Origin: Thermomucor indicae-seudaticae
Lineage: Eukaryota; Mucoromycota; Mucoromycetes; Mucorales; Lichtheimiaceae
Direction: 5' to 3'
NCBI GenBank assembly: GCA_000787465.1
Contig: JSYX01000047.1
Coordinates: 1-64,000, forward strand
Length of the DNA: 64,000 nt
Shown: positions 29,101 through 40,746 of the stretch, piece by piece
Position numbering within the stretch: position 1 is the first letter of the stretch
How the letters are laid out: each line of letters opens with the position of its first letter
The notes under the pieces: model-generated
Seen by the model: the letters and a program-made list of their open reading frames with translations, nothing else
What the model was told of the DNA's origin: nothing
Database searches by the model: none
Program-made: the position numbers and the translations under genes

Positions 29101-29960
29101 CCGGCTTATATTTACCATTTGTTCGCAAATGATACCGCCTGGGATATCCGGACGCATTGGCAACTGCGTAGTCACGAAACCGTTGAACTGGTTCAAATAA
29201 TACGAGATACCCTGGACATTCTGCAAAGATATGTATTCGAGCTGCGGGATGTGTGCGGGCATCAACTCTCGTTGCAAAATTTTCCACAGGGACCGCTAAC
29301 GAGAACACCAAACGACCGTATAAGTGTACTCACGACATAAAGGCGATAAAGAGCATAACCAATCAAGAGCTTACCTTTTGATAACCATATAATGCGTTTT
29401 TCATTCCACGGGGATGGGGAAGTGACAAGACGTCGTCCATGAGTTGCAGAATTTCAGGATCTCGATCAGCACCCAGATCCACAGGCGATGGCGATGGCAC
29501 CTCATGAAAAATGACCCCCAGTGTTTGAGCCTATTTCAGTCCGGGTAAGCAACCTAGTTTGATATCTGAATTTTCTCAAGATGCTCTGTACCTCTCCGGT
29601 GAAAGGATTTACTGGTGACGCGTTGAGCTGTGTTGGAGTGCCGTCAAACAACTCAGGCCGCCGATCCAACCAGTACATGAGTCTCAGCAGGAGTCTGGCA
29701 GCTTCGTAACCGTGGGCTTTGGACGTGCTTATATAAACTCGGATCCGAATCCCAGATTGTCCCTTGAATGATCTATAAGTTGCCCTGATAACTTTCGTGC
29801 GACACAATTTCTCTAGAGTGCGCAGCTTTTCTGTATCTGAATCACCCCCGTGCCACTCGTGGGCGTTGAACGGGCTCCATTCGTTGCCGTCCGTTGCCAC
29901 AGGTTTGGCAGTCGTAATGTCTACCGTGCCCGCGGCGAGTTCCGTTGAAGCCGTACTCAT
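26188..29960 (-). CDS. SNF2-family DNA-dependent ATPase (Rad5/HLTF-like core, no RING)
   Basis: Conserved motifs in order: GGIICEQM-GTGKT (Walker A, split by an intron), TLVIVPDNLVPQW (motif Ia), VHWRRVIIDEGH (motif II), KWICTSTLTQ at the motif III position, then in the second lobe KCVIFAQHQEEV, NVVVMALQKAAIGIDL and RVHRLGQTKPVHV. The start at 29960 gives MSTASTELAAGT. The stop at 26188 follows a short terminal exon of basic, serine-rich sequence. Motif II DEGH fits the Rad5/Rad16/HLTF subgroup, but no RING finger is inserted between the lobes. Motif III is usually TGTP and here reads TSTL. One intron (28694-28750) uses a GC donor (GCAAGT). A likely role is chromatin or DNA-damage-linked translocation; the exact orthologue is unclear. 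Confidence 0.87.
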
Positions 29961-30020
29961 AGTAGAGATAATAAAGAAAAGGAGGTAGGCGAGCCGCGCG
30001 CGCGGGAAAAAAGTTCATGC

Positions 30021-30183
30021 GCGTTCATTCAAATTTGACCAATAGTAAGGAAACGATATTCCTCCACCTTTGATCCCATGGCTACAAGTGGACAAGCCAC
30101 ACACATTGCAAAACGCAACATGGTTTACAACGTTGTGCATTTCTGAATCGATCGAAGGAGGAATGCTGCTATTCATATTGGAT
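30021..30183. repeat. Imperfect direct repeat, copy 1
   Basis: The stretch 30021-30104 (TTCATTCAAATTTGACCAATAG, then CCATGGCTACAAGTGGACAAGCCACAC-like sequence) and 30131-30183 (GTTGTGCATTTCTGAATCGA-like, GAATGCTGCT) recur in the same order at 30926-31143. Copy 2 has about 80 extra bases between the two blocks. Confidence 0.75.
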
Positions 30184-30363
30184 CGATTCAATGCCTTATT
30201 CACTGGCGAGTAGATTAGAACGATGCCTTTATTCATCACCAAGATTGCCGCGCGTAGAACAAAAGCGTATAAGATGAATCAACCCTACGTTCGTAACATG
30301 CGCACTATTGAAAAGCCTGCATTTGGTCTGCACGGCTCTCAATTACGGCTTACACACTTGTTT

Positions 30364-30639
30364 TCAAGTTGATTCAGACCGGGCAGAATATATGCAAACC
30401 TTCTCTAATACACGTGCATATCGGCGTCGTTCAGACTTGATATTTGATTCCTGCCATTGAGTTTGGGTTAAACACCAATCGTTATGTACGGGTATGCGCC
30501 TTCCATGTTCATCCCTTGGATCATTGGCCATGGCTGACTCGCCTTCCGAGCATGACGGGCCGCTTGTCCATTTATCGAGGTTTCTAACAACCTTGTCCGA
30601 AAATGTTACAGATAATGCCATTAGGCATCTGACCGTCAA
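30364..30639 (-). CDS. Hypothetical small protein, doubtful
   Basis: An open frame of about 91 codons with protein-like composition (VTFSDKVVRNLDKW, DPRDEHGRRIPVHNDW, ERRRYARVLEKV). A second, shifted frame upstream on the same strand (about 30690-30790: KSTGRRASPSGDAKSKAAKD) also looks coding, so this may be the last exon of a spliced gene. No family recognised. It lies between the two copies of the direct repeat. Confidence 0.3.
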   Translation of the reverse strand: MTVRCLMALSVTFSDKVVRNLDKWTSGPSCSEGESAMANDPRDEHGRRIPVHNDWCLTQTQWQESNIKSERRRYARVLEKVCIYSARSEST

Positions 30640-30925
30640 TGGTGCTTGCGGAACTAGCTAAAATAGAGTTTGTCGGGTGTGTCTGTAATATTCAGAGAGG
30701 AGTCTCTAAGAGCAATTCGAAGTCTTTTGCTGCCTTTGACTTTGCGTCGCCCGACGGTGAGGCCCTCCTCCCTGTAGACTTCGCGATTATCGGAGCTCTG
30801 ACAACTTCGCGCTCCAGACGTTGTACTCGTTATATGTGACAAATTGCTAGGACAGCATGTGCGATTTTCTGAAGAATGCGGATTCAGCTTTCACAGTAAA
30901 AGTCAGCGGAAAAAGATTCACACTC

Positions 30926-31143
30926 GCTCATTCAAATTCGACCAATAGCAAGGGAAGAATATTCTATCACCTTTTGATCCATGGTTACAAGTGAACAAGC
31001 CACACTGAAAAGAAGACTGTAACACAGTCGAAACACCAAATCAGTGAAGAAGCGGTTATTGTGTTCGAAACTCTAATACAGTCAGCACCCACAACGTGGG
31101 GCATTTCAGGATCGAATATCGGGGGGTATGCTGCTGTTCAATT
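30926..31143. repeat. Imperfect direct repeat, copy 2
   Basis: Matches copy 1 at 30021-30183 in two collinear blocks, 30926-31005 and 31090-31143, separated by an extra segment. The copies flank about 740 bases that hold the doubtful small gene. Confidence 0.75.
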
Positions 31144-31505
31144 TTCCTTAAAGGACATTGTCAGATAACCAATGAATCACGCAATCGAATGACTCATGCA
31201 TAGAAATGACAAACTAGGAAAACTAGTTAATGGAGATAATGGGTCTGCTTTATATCATTGGTATTTGCAAAAATGGATACAGCAGGCACATCATTACTCA
31301 TCCTTTGCAAAAGGGATGTGATATAAACTGAGGAAAGTGGCTGGGTAAAACACAGCTTCTGGAAAACGTTTTGCAACATCCCGCCCTTTTGATATCCTTA
31401 AAGCCCGACCTTCATATATCTCGCGATCCTTTTCTTCCTCTCTCTTCACTTTCTCCTCACTCTCTTCCACTTCGTTTTCTTTCTATTACAAGATACTGAA
31501 TATAC

Positions 31506-33073
31506 ATGTCTAACCAGCCAGTTTATGCTGCGGTGGTGGAAGCAGCCCTTAGTAGGAGAACTTCATCGGTTCAACCTCCGGCATCCTCCGAAGACTATGA
31601 TTTGTTGCAATCAGACCGACCAGGCTATGGCACACGAAGCGTCCTGGAAGTGGCCTTTAACTTAGTGAATGCGACCGTCGGTGCGGGCGTCGTGGGTTTG
31701 CCGCTGGCCTTGTTGCTAGCAGGATTTATCAATGGCCTATTATTATCAGTGACCGCTGCCATCTTAACCTTTGCAGCTGTATATGGAATGATCTTGGCTG
31801 GCCAACGTGTGGGTGTCTACAAGTTTGCTGCTCTCGGCGAATATGTTCTGGGGCGATCAGGATTCCATCTTGTGAACTTGATGCTCTTCGTTCAGTCGGC
31901 AGGATGCTGTATCAGTTATTTCATTCGTGCGTAAGATTAAACTGCTAATCAGCGTACTCGTGACTCATTTAAAACAGTTGTGGCCGATACCATCCCTGTG
32001 CTTTTAGGCCTCTACCTACCTCAATATCCTTTCTTGGCCGACCGACAATGGGTGACAATTATCGTTTCCGTGTTTATTGTAAGTTCTTATCAGGAACAGA
32101 ATTTAAACCACGATGCTGTGGACTTATCCAGCCCATCACAAGATATTCCCGCTTAATCTGCCCCGTTCCATTGGTGCTCTTGCTAGCTGGTCTACCGTGT
32201 CTGTCTTGCTCCTCCCCGTCATGATTCTCAGTGTCCTTATACGCGCTCCTGCCTATTCAAAGCTTCATGAAGCACCGATCGCCATGTGGGGCGACAACCC
32301 AATTGCGGCTCTGGGTATCATGTCCTTTGCATTTGTTTGTTCTCAAGTCGCATTCAACAACTATCTCTCTCAACGCAACCAAACCATGGCTGGCTGGGGA
32401 CTGACAAGCGGCATCGCTACCTTTCTCAGCTGGTCAATCTCCATGATGTTTGCCATCATTGGCTACTTGAGCTTTGGCAAAGATGTCCAGTCCAATATCT
32501 TTTCCAACTTTCCGGTGGATGACAATGTCATCAATGTTGGGCGACTGGCTTTGGGTCTTTCCATGGTTCTCACAGTACCGTAAGTCTCTTTGACTGATCC
32601 TCTTTCCCCGGCGTATCTGTACTAAATCTTTCTTCAGAATGGCGTTTTATCCGGCCAGGGATGCAATCCAAAAGTCGCTAGGTTTTGAGACGAATGACAA
32701 GCAACCTACGACACTCCAACACTATAGCGTGAGCACTGTCCTGTTCGCTATCCTTCTGGCGTTTGGTGTCACAGTCCGATCACTAGGCAAAGTCTATTCG
32801 CTCGTTGGTGGCGTGGCTTCATCATACCTTGCTTACATCATGCCTGCCCTTGCATATATCGGTGCATTTCATCCAAATTGGCTTCCCTGGAACTTTTTCA
32901 AAAAACCACATGTGGATCCAGATGAACTCCAAGTACTTCTCCGGGCGGATACCAAAGACGACAGTGCCCTACCTCAGCCAGAATGGTGGCTTGATATTCT
33001 CAGCGTCATTCTCGTCGTATTTGGTCTGGTTGTCATGGCCTTTACAATAATTCAAAACGCTCATGGAATGTAA
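31506..33073 (+). CDS. Vacuolar-type amino acid transporter (AVT/SLC38-like)
   Basis: The start at 31506 gives MSNQPVYAAVVEA. A short cytosolic tail precedes the hallmark first helix of the Aa_trans family (AFNLVNATVGAGVVGLPLAL). About eleven hydrophobic helices follow, including IMSFAFVCSQVAFNNYLSQ and a C-terminal helix LSVILVVFGLVVMAF. The family moves neutral or basic amino acids with protons across vacuolar or plasma membranes; the Avt5-7 branch exports them from the vacuole. Introns lie near 31932, 32095 and 32581. The exact donor at about 32080-32090 is uncertain because GTAAGT does not preserve the frame, while a donor a few bases later does. Substrate cannot be read from the sequence. 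Confidence 0.9.
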
Positions 33074-33311
33074 ATCCAATGGATACCTTTTGCTTTCTTC
33101 AGTTTATTTTCTATAATTTCGCCATTGTCCCTGTAAATGCATATACATGACTTGTTCACTGCACTAGCTGTCCTAAAAATGGTAGAGCTTAATTTGCACT
33201 TTTCAAACACAGCGTAATTCACGCTGTCAAACTGTCGGAAACGGTGGGAAAATTTAAAGCGAAAGCCATCTGGTCACCCACTTTTCACACGCACTGTGCA
33301 CGCTTGAGAAA

Positions 33312-34670
33312 ATGCCAGTGTCTGTCCCTTTCCTTACTGGGAGTCGACATTTGTCCATTGATCTTGCGGAGCCAGTTGTATACCTGCGCGGTCCGCCTAG
33401 TAACCCTGCGACCCATGTATTGCGCGGGGAAGTCGTCTTAGTCCTGTCCAAGCCCATCTCGGCCACTTCAGTAATCATTAAGCTGGTCGGCAAAAGTTAC
33501 TCATTATGGCCTGAAGGTAAAACTTTTGTTTTCTGTATTACAGTGTATTATTCTCAATAACGTACCTGATTTTCAGGCATCGGGTCACGAGGGACGAAAA
33601 TGTACCATGAAAAAACAATCCATGAGCAGAATTTGATTTTGCAATCATGGCCTGACAACTCGACCGAAAAAGTCTTAGCAGCAGGCCTTCACCGGTGGCC
33701 TTTCGAATTCTTACTGACGAATCGCATGGTGGAAACGATTGAGGACGAAATGGCCAAAGTGTTTTATTACCTTTCAGCTACTGTACATCGACCTGGCATG
33801 GGTGTTGTTAATTTGCGCACTCGTCGTGATATTTTGGTGTTACGAACGCTGACATGGTCGGACAATGCATTGACAACACATGCCTTGCCAATAACGTCTA
33901 TAACGGCCGAGAGACGCTTAGATTGCTGTGATGCAACTATTTGTATCGAGAAATCCATCATGTCATCCGGTACTCAGTTTCCAATATCCATCACACTCGC
34001 GCCCAACGTGAAAGGCGTGCACCTCGAATGTATTTCCGTTATCCTGACGGAACAACGAGTTTATCGTCTTCCAGAATATGGAGCCAAACGCAGTGAAATG
34101 ATTGATTTCCGGTTGAAATTGTCATCCGTCGCCAGCTTGGCAGATCCACATGAAATTTGCGAAGGCCTTGTACCGGCGTCCGATGTCCCTCTTCCTCAAC
34201 TGAGGCGTGCTTTGACTGCCAAGAACGCTCACATCCCGTTAGTAGCGAATCCATTCCAATACCGCTTCATTCTCGACCTGCCCAATTGCATTGTTCTTAA
34301 TCATACTAGCACTTTTGATGAAATTGATTTCCGTCATTATTTAAAAGTTCGCATTGAATTGACTGTTCCTAATCAGCCTGAGCGATCTGTTATTCATCTT
34401 GAAACACCCATCACTATCCTAGACTGCCGCCTCAAAGAAGACTACGCCACATTACCAACATACGAAGAAGCGCTCTCCGATCCCGCCATTGAACATGAAG
34501 ACGAAGACGCCAAACCGTCTGGGTTTTTCGCTTGTCCATGCTATCTGGAATACAAAAAGAAACGACGCTGTGGCCGCGAGGAGTGGATGAAGATCCGCCA
34601 ACGCAACATGGTTGACGCAGTGCCACCACCACCACCTTACGAACTGTTCGACGAAAAAGCACACGGCTAA
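33312..34670 (+). CDS. Arrestin-domain trafficking adaptor with PY motif
   Basis: Two exons join through an intron from about 33516 to 33578. The N-terminal arrestin fold reads LRGEVVLVLSKPISATSVIIK and LVGKSYSLWPEG. The C-terminal arrestin domain includes YLSATVHRPG, ISITLAPNVKGVHLECISV and LKVRIELTVPNQ. The tail carries LPTYEEAL and, near the end, PPPPPYELF, a PY-type motif for WW domains of Rsp5/Nedd4 ubiquitin ligases. Such proteins bring the ligase to plasma-membrane permeases and trigger endocytosis. The start at 33312 is the first ATG before the fold. It lies 238 bases downstream of the amino acid transporter on the same strand; a functional link is only a guess. Confidence 0.88.
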
Positions 34671-35356
34671 TACTCTTAATTATCATCACTAGAACCATTT
34701 TCATTTCCTTTGCATTCTCCAAAATTACTGCACTAGGCTATGTCCGTCATACCATTTATTTAATTCTGCATTCTGCATAAACCTGTATCAATCCGAAATA
34801 AAAGCTGACAGCGACACTGACAACAGGGCTTATGGTCGGATTGAACACCAATCATTAGCGACTTTGCCTCTGACGAATGACTGATTCCTGAAGCCATCTG
34901 TTACGAAGCGTTCGAAGGAGATCGTCACTGCCAAAGAACCATATGAATATGAGGTTGCGGTGGCTGCAGGTGGCACAGACGAGAAAACAGCGTTTCACTT
35001 CTTCCACGCCACCACGGAAAGAACACACAAGCCTTGAGATGACGACGGGGATGACCGTGACTGGCTTTGAAAAAAAATTGGTTAAAAAGGCCAAGGCCGG
35101 AGTGTACCTCTTTTCTCTTCTTTGCTGTTGTTCTCTCAAGACAGCTTAAAAAAATAAGTCAGCGCGGCTTTAAAATTTTCAGACTGACACTCTTTTTGGC
35201 AATCGTGCCATTGTGAAAGAATACGCGCCCCCGGCACCTAACATTTCCCCTTCCCTCCTCCCCTCCTAAAGGAAAGAAAGAAACAAGATAGCCCATAGTC
35301 ATTTGACACATTTTTCTTTGATTGAATTGACTCCGTCCGAATAATCCTTACCAAAA
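34671..35356. other. Intergenic with one doubtful small frame
   Basis: AATAAAAG at about 34796 is a candidate poly(A) signal for the arrestin gene. A minus-strand frame at 34855-35139 (about 94 codons; IFIWFFGSDDLLRTLRNRW, RLVCSFRGGVEEVKRCF) has protein-like composition but no family, and no upstream exon was found. I leave it as a possibility only. Confidence 0.35.
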
Positions 35357-37690
35357 ATGGCTGTCGACGAGGTAGAGTAGAGAAGCAATAATTTCATCGA
35401 GATCATAAAGTTAAAACCGAAGAATTTTAGGATGCTTGTGCTATTTGCGAAGGCGATCGCTCGATAAAGAAGAATCCGATCATTTTTTGTGATGGAGAAG
35501 GTAATCAGATAAAATAAAAGGGCATTCCTGCGACTTGATCTCACGGTATTTGTTACTGGCAGATTGCAATATACCTGTGCATAAAGGTACATCACACAAA
35601 AACAGTCATTGCATGAATTCCTTCTTTCGCTAAAAAAAGTTCCTTTTATGACAAAAAGAGTGCTATGGTGTCGATAAAGTCCCGGATGGGGAATGGTTTT
35701 GTCAGCGATGTGAAAATAAGCATATGAAGAAACCTACCGTAGGTTCAGGCATTTTCTTTTTTGCCATGCGATTGATAATGACTTTGATCTTTTCGTGATT
35801 TGTTTATGCTAGCGAGTCCTTTGTTGTCCTATGCAGACTGGTGCTTTTAAGCATACTGTCATACCAGGCGATTTTATGCATGTGGTATGCGCCCGATGGA
35901 ACAAGTCGATCGACCACGCTGTGGAACCTTACGCTGTCAATAAGAGTGAAATCAACGCATTCGTAAGTTCGAATCCTTTCTTGACTAGACCTTTACATAT
36001 CGATTGATTATATCGTATAACACTATCTAGGAGTGCTATTGTTGCTCCAAAAAGCAAGGCATCTGTATCAAATGTGAAGAACCATCTTGCACCAGGTCTG
36101 TGGCTTTACTTTGGTGTATCGGGCTATTGCCCTTCTCACAAGTTATCGTAGACGATTTCATGTCACCTGTGCAATCAATTCTGGACTTATCACCGTTGGT
36201 AAAACGATACCTTCTGACTATTCCCCGCGATGCAGCGAGCATCAACCGGAATCCAATGTCGAAGAACGCGTACGACGACGTGTGCAGGCTACTAGTACAC
36301 GGAGGCGCAGACTAATGAAAAAAGATGTGATTGAATCTAGCAGTGAGGACGAGGAAGAAGAAGAGGAGGAGGAGGAGGAACAGGATGATCTTATGGATGA
36401 AGATGGATCAGAAGCCGAACCGGAAGAACCGATGGAAGAAGATCACGATGATGATATCGGCCCCTCGAAGAAAAAAGCAAACCGAAAAGCAAAAGGCAAG
36501 ACAAATAGCGCGCCCGCCAAAAGGCGCGCAACAGCGGCTCATGCTACCAAAAACAGTGGACCGATCAAGTTATTTCTAAGTGATCAAAGCGATTCGGATG
36601 ACAACATGGGTAGCTCGGACAAGAAAACCGAGGAAGCACCACCACTTTCAATGCGGGATCGGCTCGAGGCAAAACGTAAAAAGTCAGAAGCTCAAGCACA
36701 AACTCGGATGAACAACCCCACCGCCAACAGAAGCCTGTCACTAGATATCAACCGGCCATCCAACACTCCATCTACCGCGCAGACACCCACGACTCCGCAC
36801 AAACAAAAACTGCCAAACAAGACGCATCTTGCGCCTCCTCGACCTCCAACTACTCATACTACTTCTTCACCAGCTAACTTACCTAATGGTGGCCCTAAAA
36901 GACAATATAGCAATCCTACCCCGCAACAAGGAACCGTTATCAAGGACTTGGATGAGGTATTTCCCTGTTTGTTCTTTCCTGAAAAGCTAGGCTCATTTTC
37001 TTTATCAGCTTCGGAATGATATCATTGCTGGCGCACAGCAGCGTTCCTCATTTAGCGCACAATCACAACATCCTATACCCTACACGAATGTCACGCCAGG
37101 ACCCTATGATGCGCCTGGCAATGGCATGATGTACCCCGGCCGGAATATTCAACCCGATCGCAAAATGTTCGGAGGGTATGTTGTTTCTTCCGTCATCACT
37201 CAAACTTGTCTGAGCTGACCAATCTCTTTCGTCTAGTCCAAGACGGTCCCTGGAAGGACCAAGTGATGTATTAGAATACCAGAAAACAATGATGCGAGCG
37301 AAGCTCACTGAAATAATGGACGAACTTTTTTCGTCGCGTAAGCTGAAACGTATTATCACAGAGAAAGGGGAAATGTACTTAACAAATATTATAGAGAAAA
37401 TGGCCCTGCCAGCACCTGTACTGGAGCAGCGGTTACATGCAGCCAATCAAGAAATCATCCGTCTAAAGGAAGAAGCTCAGCGGTTCAAACGCGCTGTGAC
37501 TGATGTGTTTGAAGGGCTGAATGTACCGGTGCCAAGTGGCCAGAGAGTTACTATTGACAAAGTGGAAGACTATATCAACGAGTTACGGTCAATGCTTATC
37601 CGTACAGGACCCGTCCGTGATCAAGATCAGAGGAAAATCACTGAATACGTGCAAGACATGATCATTGATGAACAACACGGGCAGAATTAG
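35357..37690 (+). CDS. PHD and extended-PHD chromatin reader, AF10/MLLT10-like
   Basis: The gene starts with a tiny exon (MAVDE) followed at once by a PHD finger: DACAICEGD, IIFCDGEDCNIPVHKECYGV, GEWFCQRCE. Then comes the linker knuckle LCCPMQTGAFK and an extended PHD (VVCARWNKS, ECYCCSKKQGICIKC, CTRRFHVTCAI, HP.CSEH). A long acidic, serine- and lysine-rich region with a poly-Glu run follows. Coiled-coil segments lie near the end (APVLEQRLHAANQEIIRLKE and KVEDYINELRSML). No EPL domain precedes the PHD, unlike BRPF, JADE or Nto1. The layout matches AF10/AF17, which bind unmodified H3 and recruit DOT1L in animals. The orthology is inferred. Multiple short introns; stop TAG at 37688-37690. Confidence 0.85.
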
Positions 37691-37882
37691 TATCTTTTTC
37701 CTTTTTCTTCATTTCTCTGCAACACTATAAACAAAGCATCTATCGATTCCAACCCTCTCATACAGATTCATGCAATGGAGGCAGGTGACATGGATAATGA
37801 TGTCCTTTCAGACGATTCTCGACTCTGTCGTTCAAAGACGAGCGATCGCAATACGCGGTTCTAATAGACAGACATTTATCAA

Positions 37883-39377
37883 TCACAGTTTTCCTTCTGG
37901 TAAGGCAGAGCATACCTCTACATTCAAATCGTGTAATTGCTGTTCATAGTCGGCCAATTTCTGTTGATATTGCTGGGCGATTATATTCTCGAGTTCCTTG
38001 TATCTTTTGGACAAGTCGTCATAAGCACGTTTGAGTGCGTCATATTCTAAATGTTCGTCACTAGGTCTTCGTTCAGGCGATAGTCGAGGCAAGGCATAAG
38101 GAGGAAAAGGAGGGGGGAGAGACGGAGGCGGTGGAAGAATGATGGGGTGATCGTGTTGTGGAGTTGGAAACGATAACGACTGGTGGCTCAGATCCAGTTC
38201 TGGAATGACAGGCTTTGTTGAGGAGGCATTGTGGCGCGTTAACGTTTCGGGAGTTGAATACGGTAATGTGGCAACATCTGCAGCTGCGTCTGAAGCGGTT
38301 TCCGTTGCAGCGGATGGCTGAGCATTTTTACTATTTGGGTTCTTTTGCTGTTGTTCTGCTTTGCGTTTGTTCTGTCGATGATGGCATGCAGAGCCTCCTT
38401 CAGTACGCTGATGTCGATTAAGGGCGTCAAGTCGTGAGAACGATCGCTGACACCCTGAACAAACGTAAGGCCTTTCTCCCGTATGCAGCTTTTGATGCCG
38501 CTTCAAGTCATGTAGTCGCCGAAATTTGGACGGACATAAATCACACTATTAGATTTTTTGAGTTACTGCCTTGTCAAGGCTAAAGAGCGAAAGAGATGAG
38601 GCTTACCTTGTATGGACGTAGCGTGGAATGCGTCGCACGATGTGACTTTAAATTGTGTGCACGGCTAAAGGATTGATCACACTCTGTACATGCGAAAGGT
38701 TTTGCGGACTTGGATAATGGTCGGGTATTCTTGGCTGACGAGGAAGTGACCATGGCACAAGAAGCAGAAGGAGAGGAAGAAGAACACGAAGAGGCAGAGT
38801 CCGGTCCCTGTTTGAGTGCAAAGGATGTATAGATACCCTTTGGCTGCGGTGCGTTTGTCTTTGGTGCTATGGCAATAGGGTAAAAATAGCGATCGTCTTG
38901 GCATTCATCCTGTAAATTACTATTATTATTATCATTATCGCACGGCGCTGTTTGGCTTGGACCTGGACCCTGTGGCTCTCGACTTTGCCGCATTTCCGAC
39001 GAGCTGTGGCACATTTCTGCCGTTTCAGGGGCAGGTCCGGGCGCCGCGGGGCTGACCGGTGTTGGAAGATGCTGATGCTGAATGGCCAAATGCTGAGGAT
39101 CGTCTGCTGAATCTCGCTGCTCGATGCATGGAGGGTTGGTCATGTTTGTACTAATCTTTAGTTCGTTTTCGTTGTCAAGTCCAGACAAAGGTTGCTTTCC
39201 CGTAGTGGCGGGCGGCTCTCGCACATTAAGTGGGCGCGATGTCGCCCAGCTAGGCAAAGAATCTTGACTTTTTGTATTGAGTAGAGATCTTATGGACCAA
39301 AGTGGAGTATCAGGTGCTCTGAGTTCGTTGTGCTGTGGCGAAGTCGAATGTGGTGTGTTAGGTAAAGTCGGGGTCAT
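37883..39377 (-). CDS. C2H2 zinc-finger transcription factor with C-terminal coiled coil
   Basis: The start MTPTLPNTPH at 39377 follows a likely 5' leader intron acceptor (TTTGTGCAG). About 230 residues of proline, serine and glutamine-rich sequence precede three fingers. Finger 1 is FACTECDQSFSRAHNLKSH. Finger 2 (CDLCPSKFRRLHDLKRHQKLH) begins right after an intron at about 38536-38608. Finger 3 is YVCSGCQRSFSRLDALNRH, ending in an atypical GGSACH, as in Crz1-type third fingers. A basic stretch (NKRKAEQQQK), a polyproline run and a coiled coil (YDALKRAYDDLSKRYKELEN) complete the protein. It should be a nuclear DNA-binding regulator. A calcineurin-responsive role would be a guess, since no docking motif was identified. 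Confidence 0.85.
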
Positions 39378-40746
39378 AGGAAAATGTACTGCACAAAGGA
39401 AGGAATAAATAACACGGCTTAGACTTTCTTTTTCCAAGATTTATCTTCTGGAGCAAGCAAAAGCTTTTAAGTAAGCAACGAGCCATCGCGCAGCAACGCC
39501 TCATTCAAAAAATCTCGAACCAAAAATGGCATCGTCCCACTCGATCCATGTGGCTGGTCTACGTGTACAAAAGGGGAAATGCATAAAAAATGGGCTTGGC
39601 ACCTGGAGTTTGTGGCCAAGAAAGTTTGCGGTCTTGTTACGCCTTAGAAAACATGGGTTTTGCGCTGAAATGGCTTGCTTTTCCATGCTGCCTATTTGCA
39701 TCAATGGACAAGCTATTTTGTTTTGACGCTGACGCCGTATTTATCAGATCGCTCTTTATTACGTTGAAGGATGTTCCACAAAAGTCTGAGGTAAGTTCGT
39801 ACTCTGTTCAACGCAAAACCGGTCCCATAGATGACGCCAGCGACAGCGAGCCGGGCCAAACAGTGTCTTAGCAAGTCAATCGTTCTTCTTTGCTGCCTTT
39901 TTCGACCAATGGGCAGGTGTGATATTTCGCTAAGTCGTCTCATAACCGTCGGACTTTGACACATCTGGGGAGTGGAGGCTTGAGAGTAGGGTGGGCGAAA
40001 TAAGTCTGGACTTACGAGACAGACAAGAGATATAAACAGAAAAGTTCTATCTAAAGTTGCAGTTACTGGTTGTCTAAAATCCTTTTTCGTTAGCGGATTA
40101 TGATGTGAGCCCAGAAAGTAAGCTGTGAATAGCTGCAGAGGAGTCCTATTCGAGCCGAACTTTCAGTTGCACTATTCAATAGGAGTTTAATTCAACACAG
40201 TGTGATATTCTTGGCTCTTTGAGTCACATAGCAAACAGCTAAATCAACAGACGAGTTCTTTGTAGAAACGGTCTTTCTCATTCCTCGGCAAAGTAGTGGC
40301 TAACACTGTTGCCCATGGCTGTCCCACACTGTGACAATGCAGGATGCCTCCGAAAACGCAGACAAACTTGACCTCCACAGTGAATGGCTTGTCCCAGTAT
40401 AGCATCCATTGATATAGATAAGTAATGCGAGTTCCGCAGCGGCGATGTATTACCCAGCTACTGTGAAATCCTCTGCAGAACCTTGCAATTCATGCTCGTG
40501 CCATCCAATTTAAACTTGCTCTTATAGCTCGTATGGAAAACGTGCCTTTAACGCGTGCAAAACAGAATCAAATGACCAGTCCCTGTCCACGGAAGGGAAA
40601 TGATTGAATAACAAAGGATAAACTGAATGCCATGGCAAACGATCCGGCCCTTAATCTCAAGGCACTAGCAACAGGACAGGCAACATCCACCTTTATAACC
40701 TAGCCTCTTACTAATGATGAGTGTCATAGCACAGCTAGACAGTGTC
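39378..40746. other. Intergenic, no supported gene
   Basis: About 1.4 kb between the divergent zinc-finger gene start and the 3' end of the U2 RNA gene. Short plus-strand frames at 39526-39871 have no known domain. It probably holds the zinc-finger gene promoter. Confidence 0.4.

Larger units (their letters stand above)
29961..31505. other. Intergenic region with an internal direct duplication
   Basis: The region contains an imperfect direct repeat (listed separately) and two short minus-strand frames. One, 30364-30639, includes MALSVTFSDKVVRNLDKW. The other, 30654-30842, has no known domain. A possible TATA-like TATAAAC at about 31322 and a long CT-rich leader (31428-31490) precede the transporter start. 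Confidence 0.45.

Noticed and set aside
31506..34670. Transporter and arrestin genes as a regulatory pair
   Set aside because: They are adjacent and arrestins do control permeases, but adjacency in a fungus is weak evidence and the transporter looks vacuolar.
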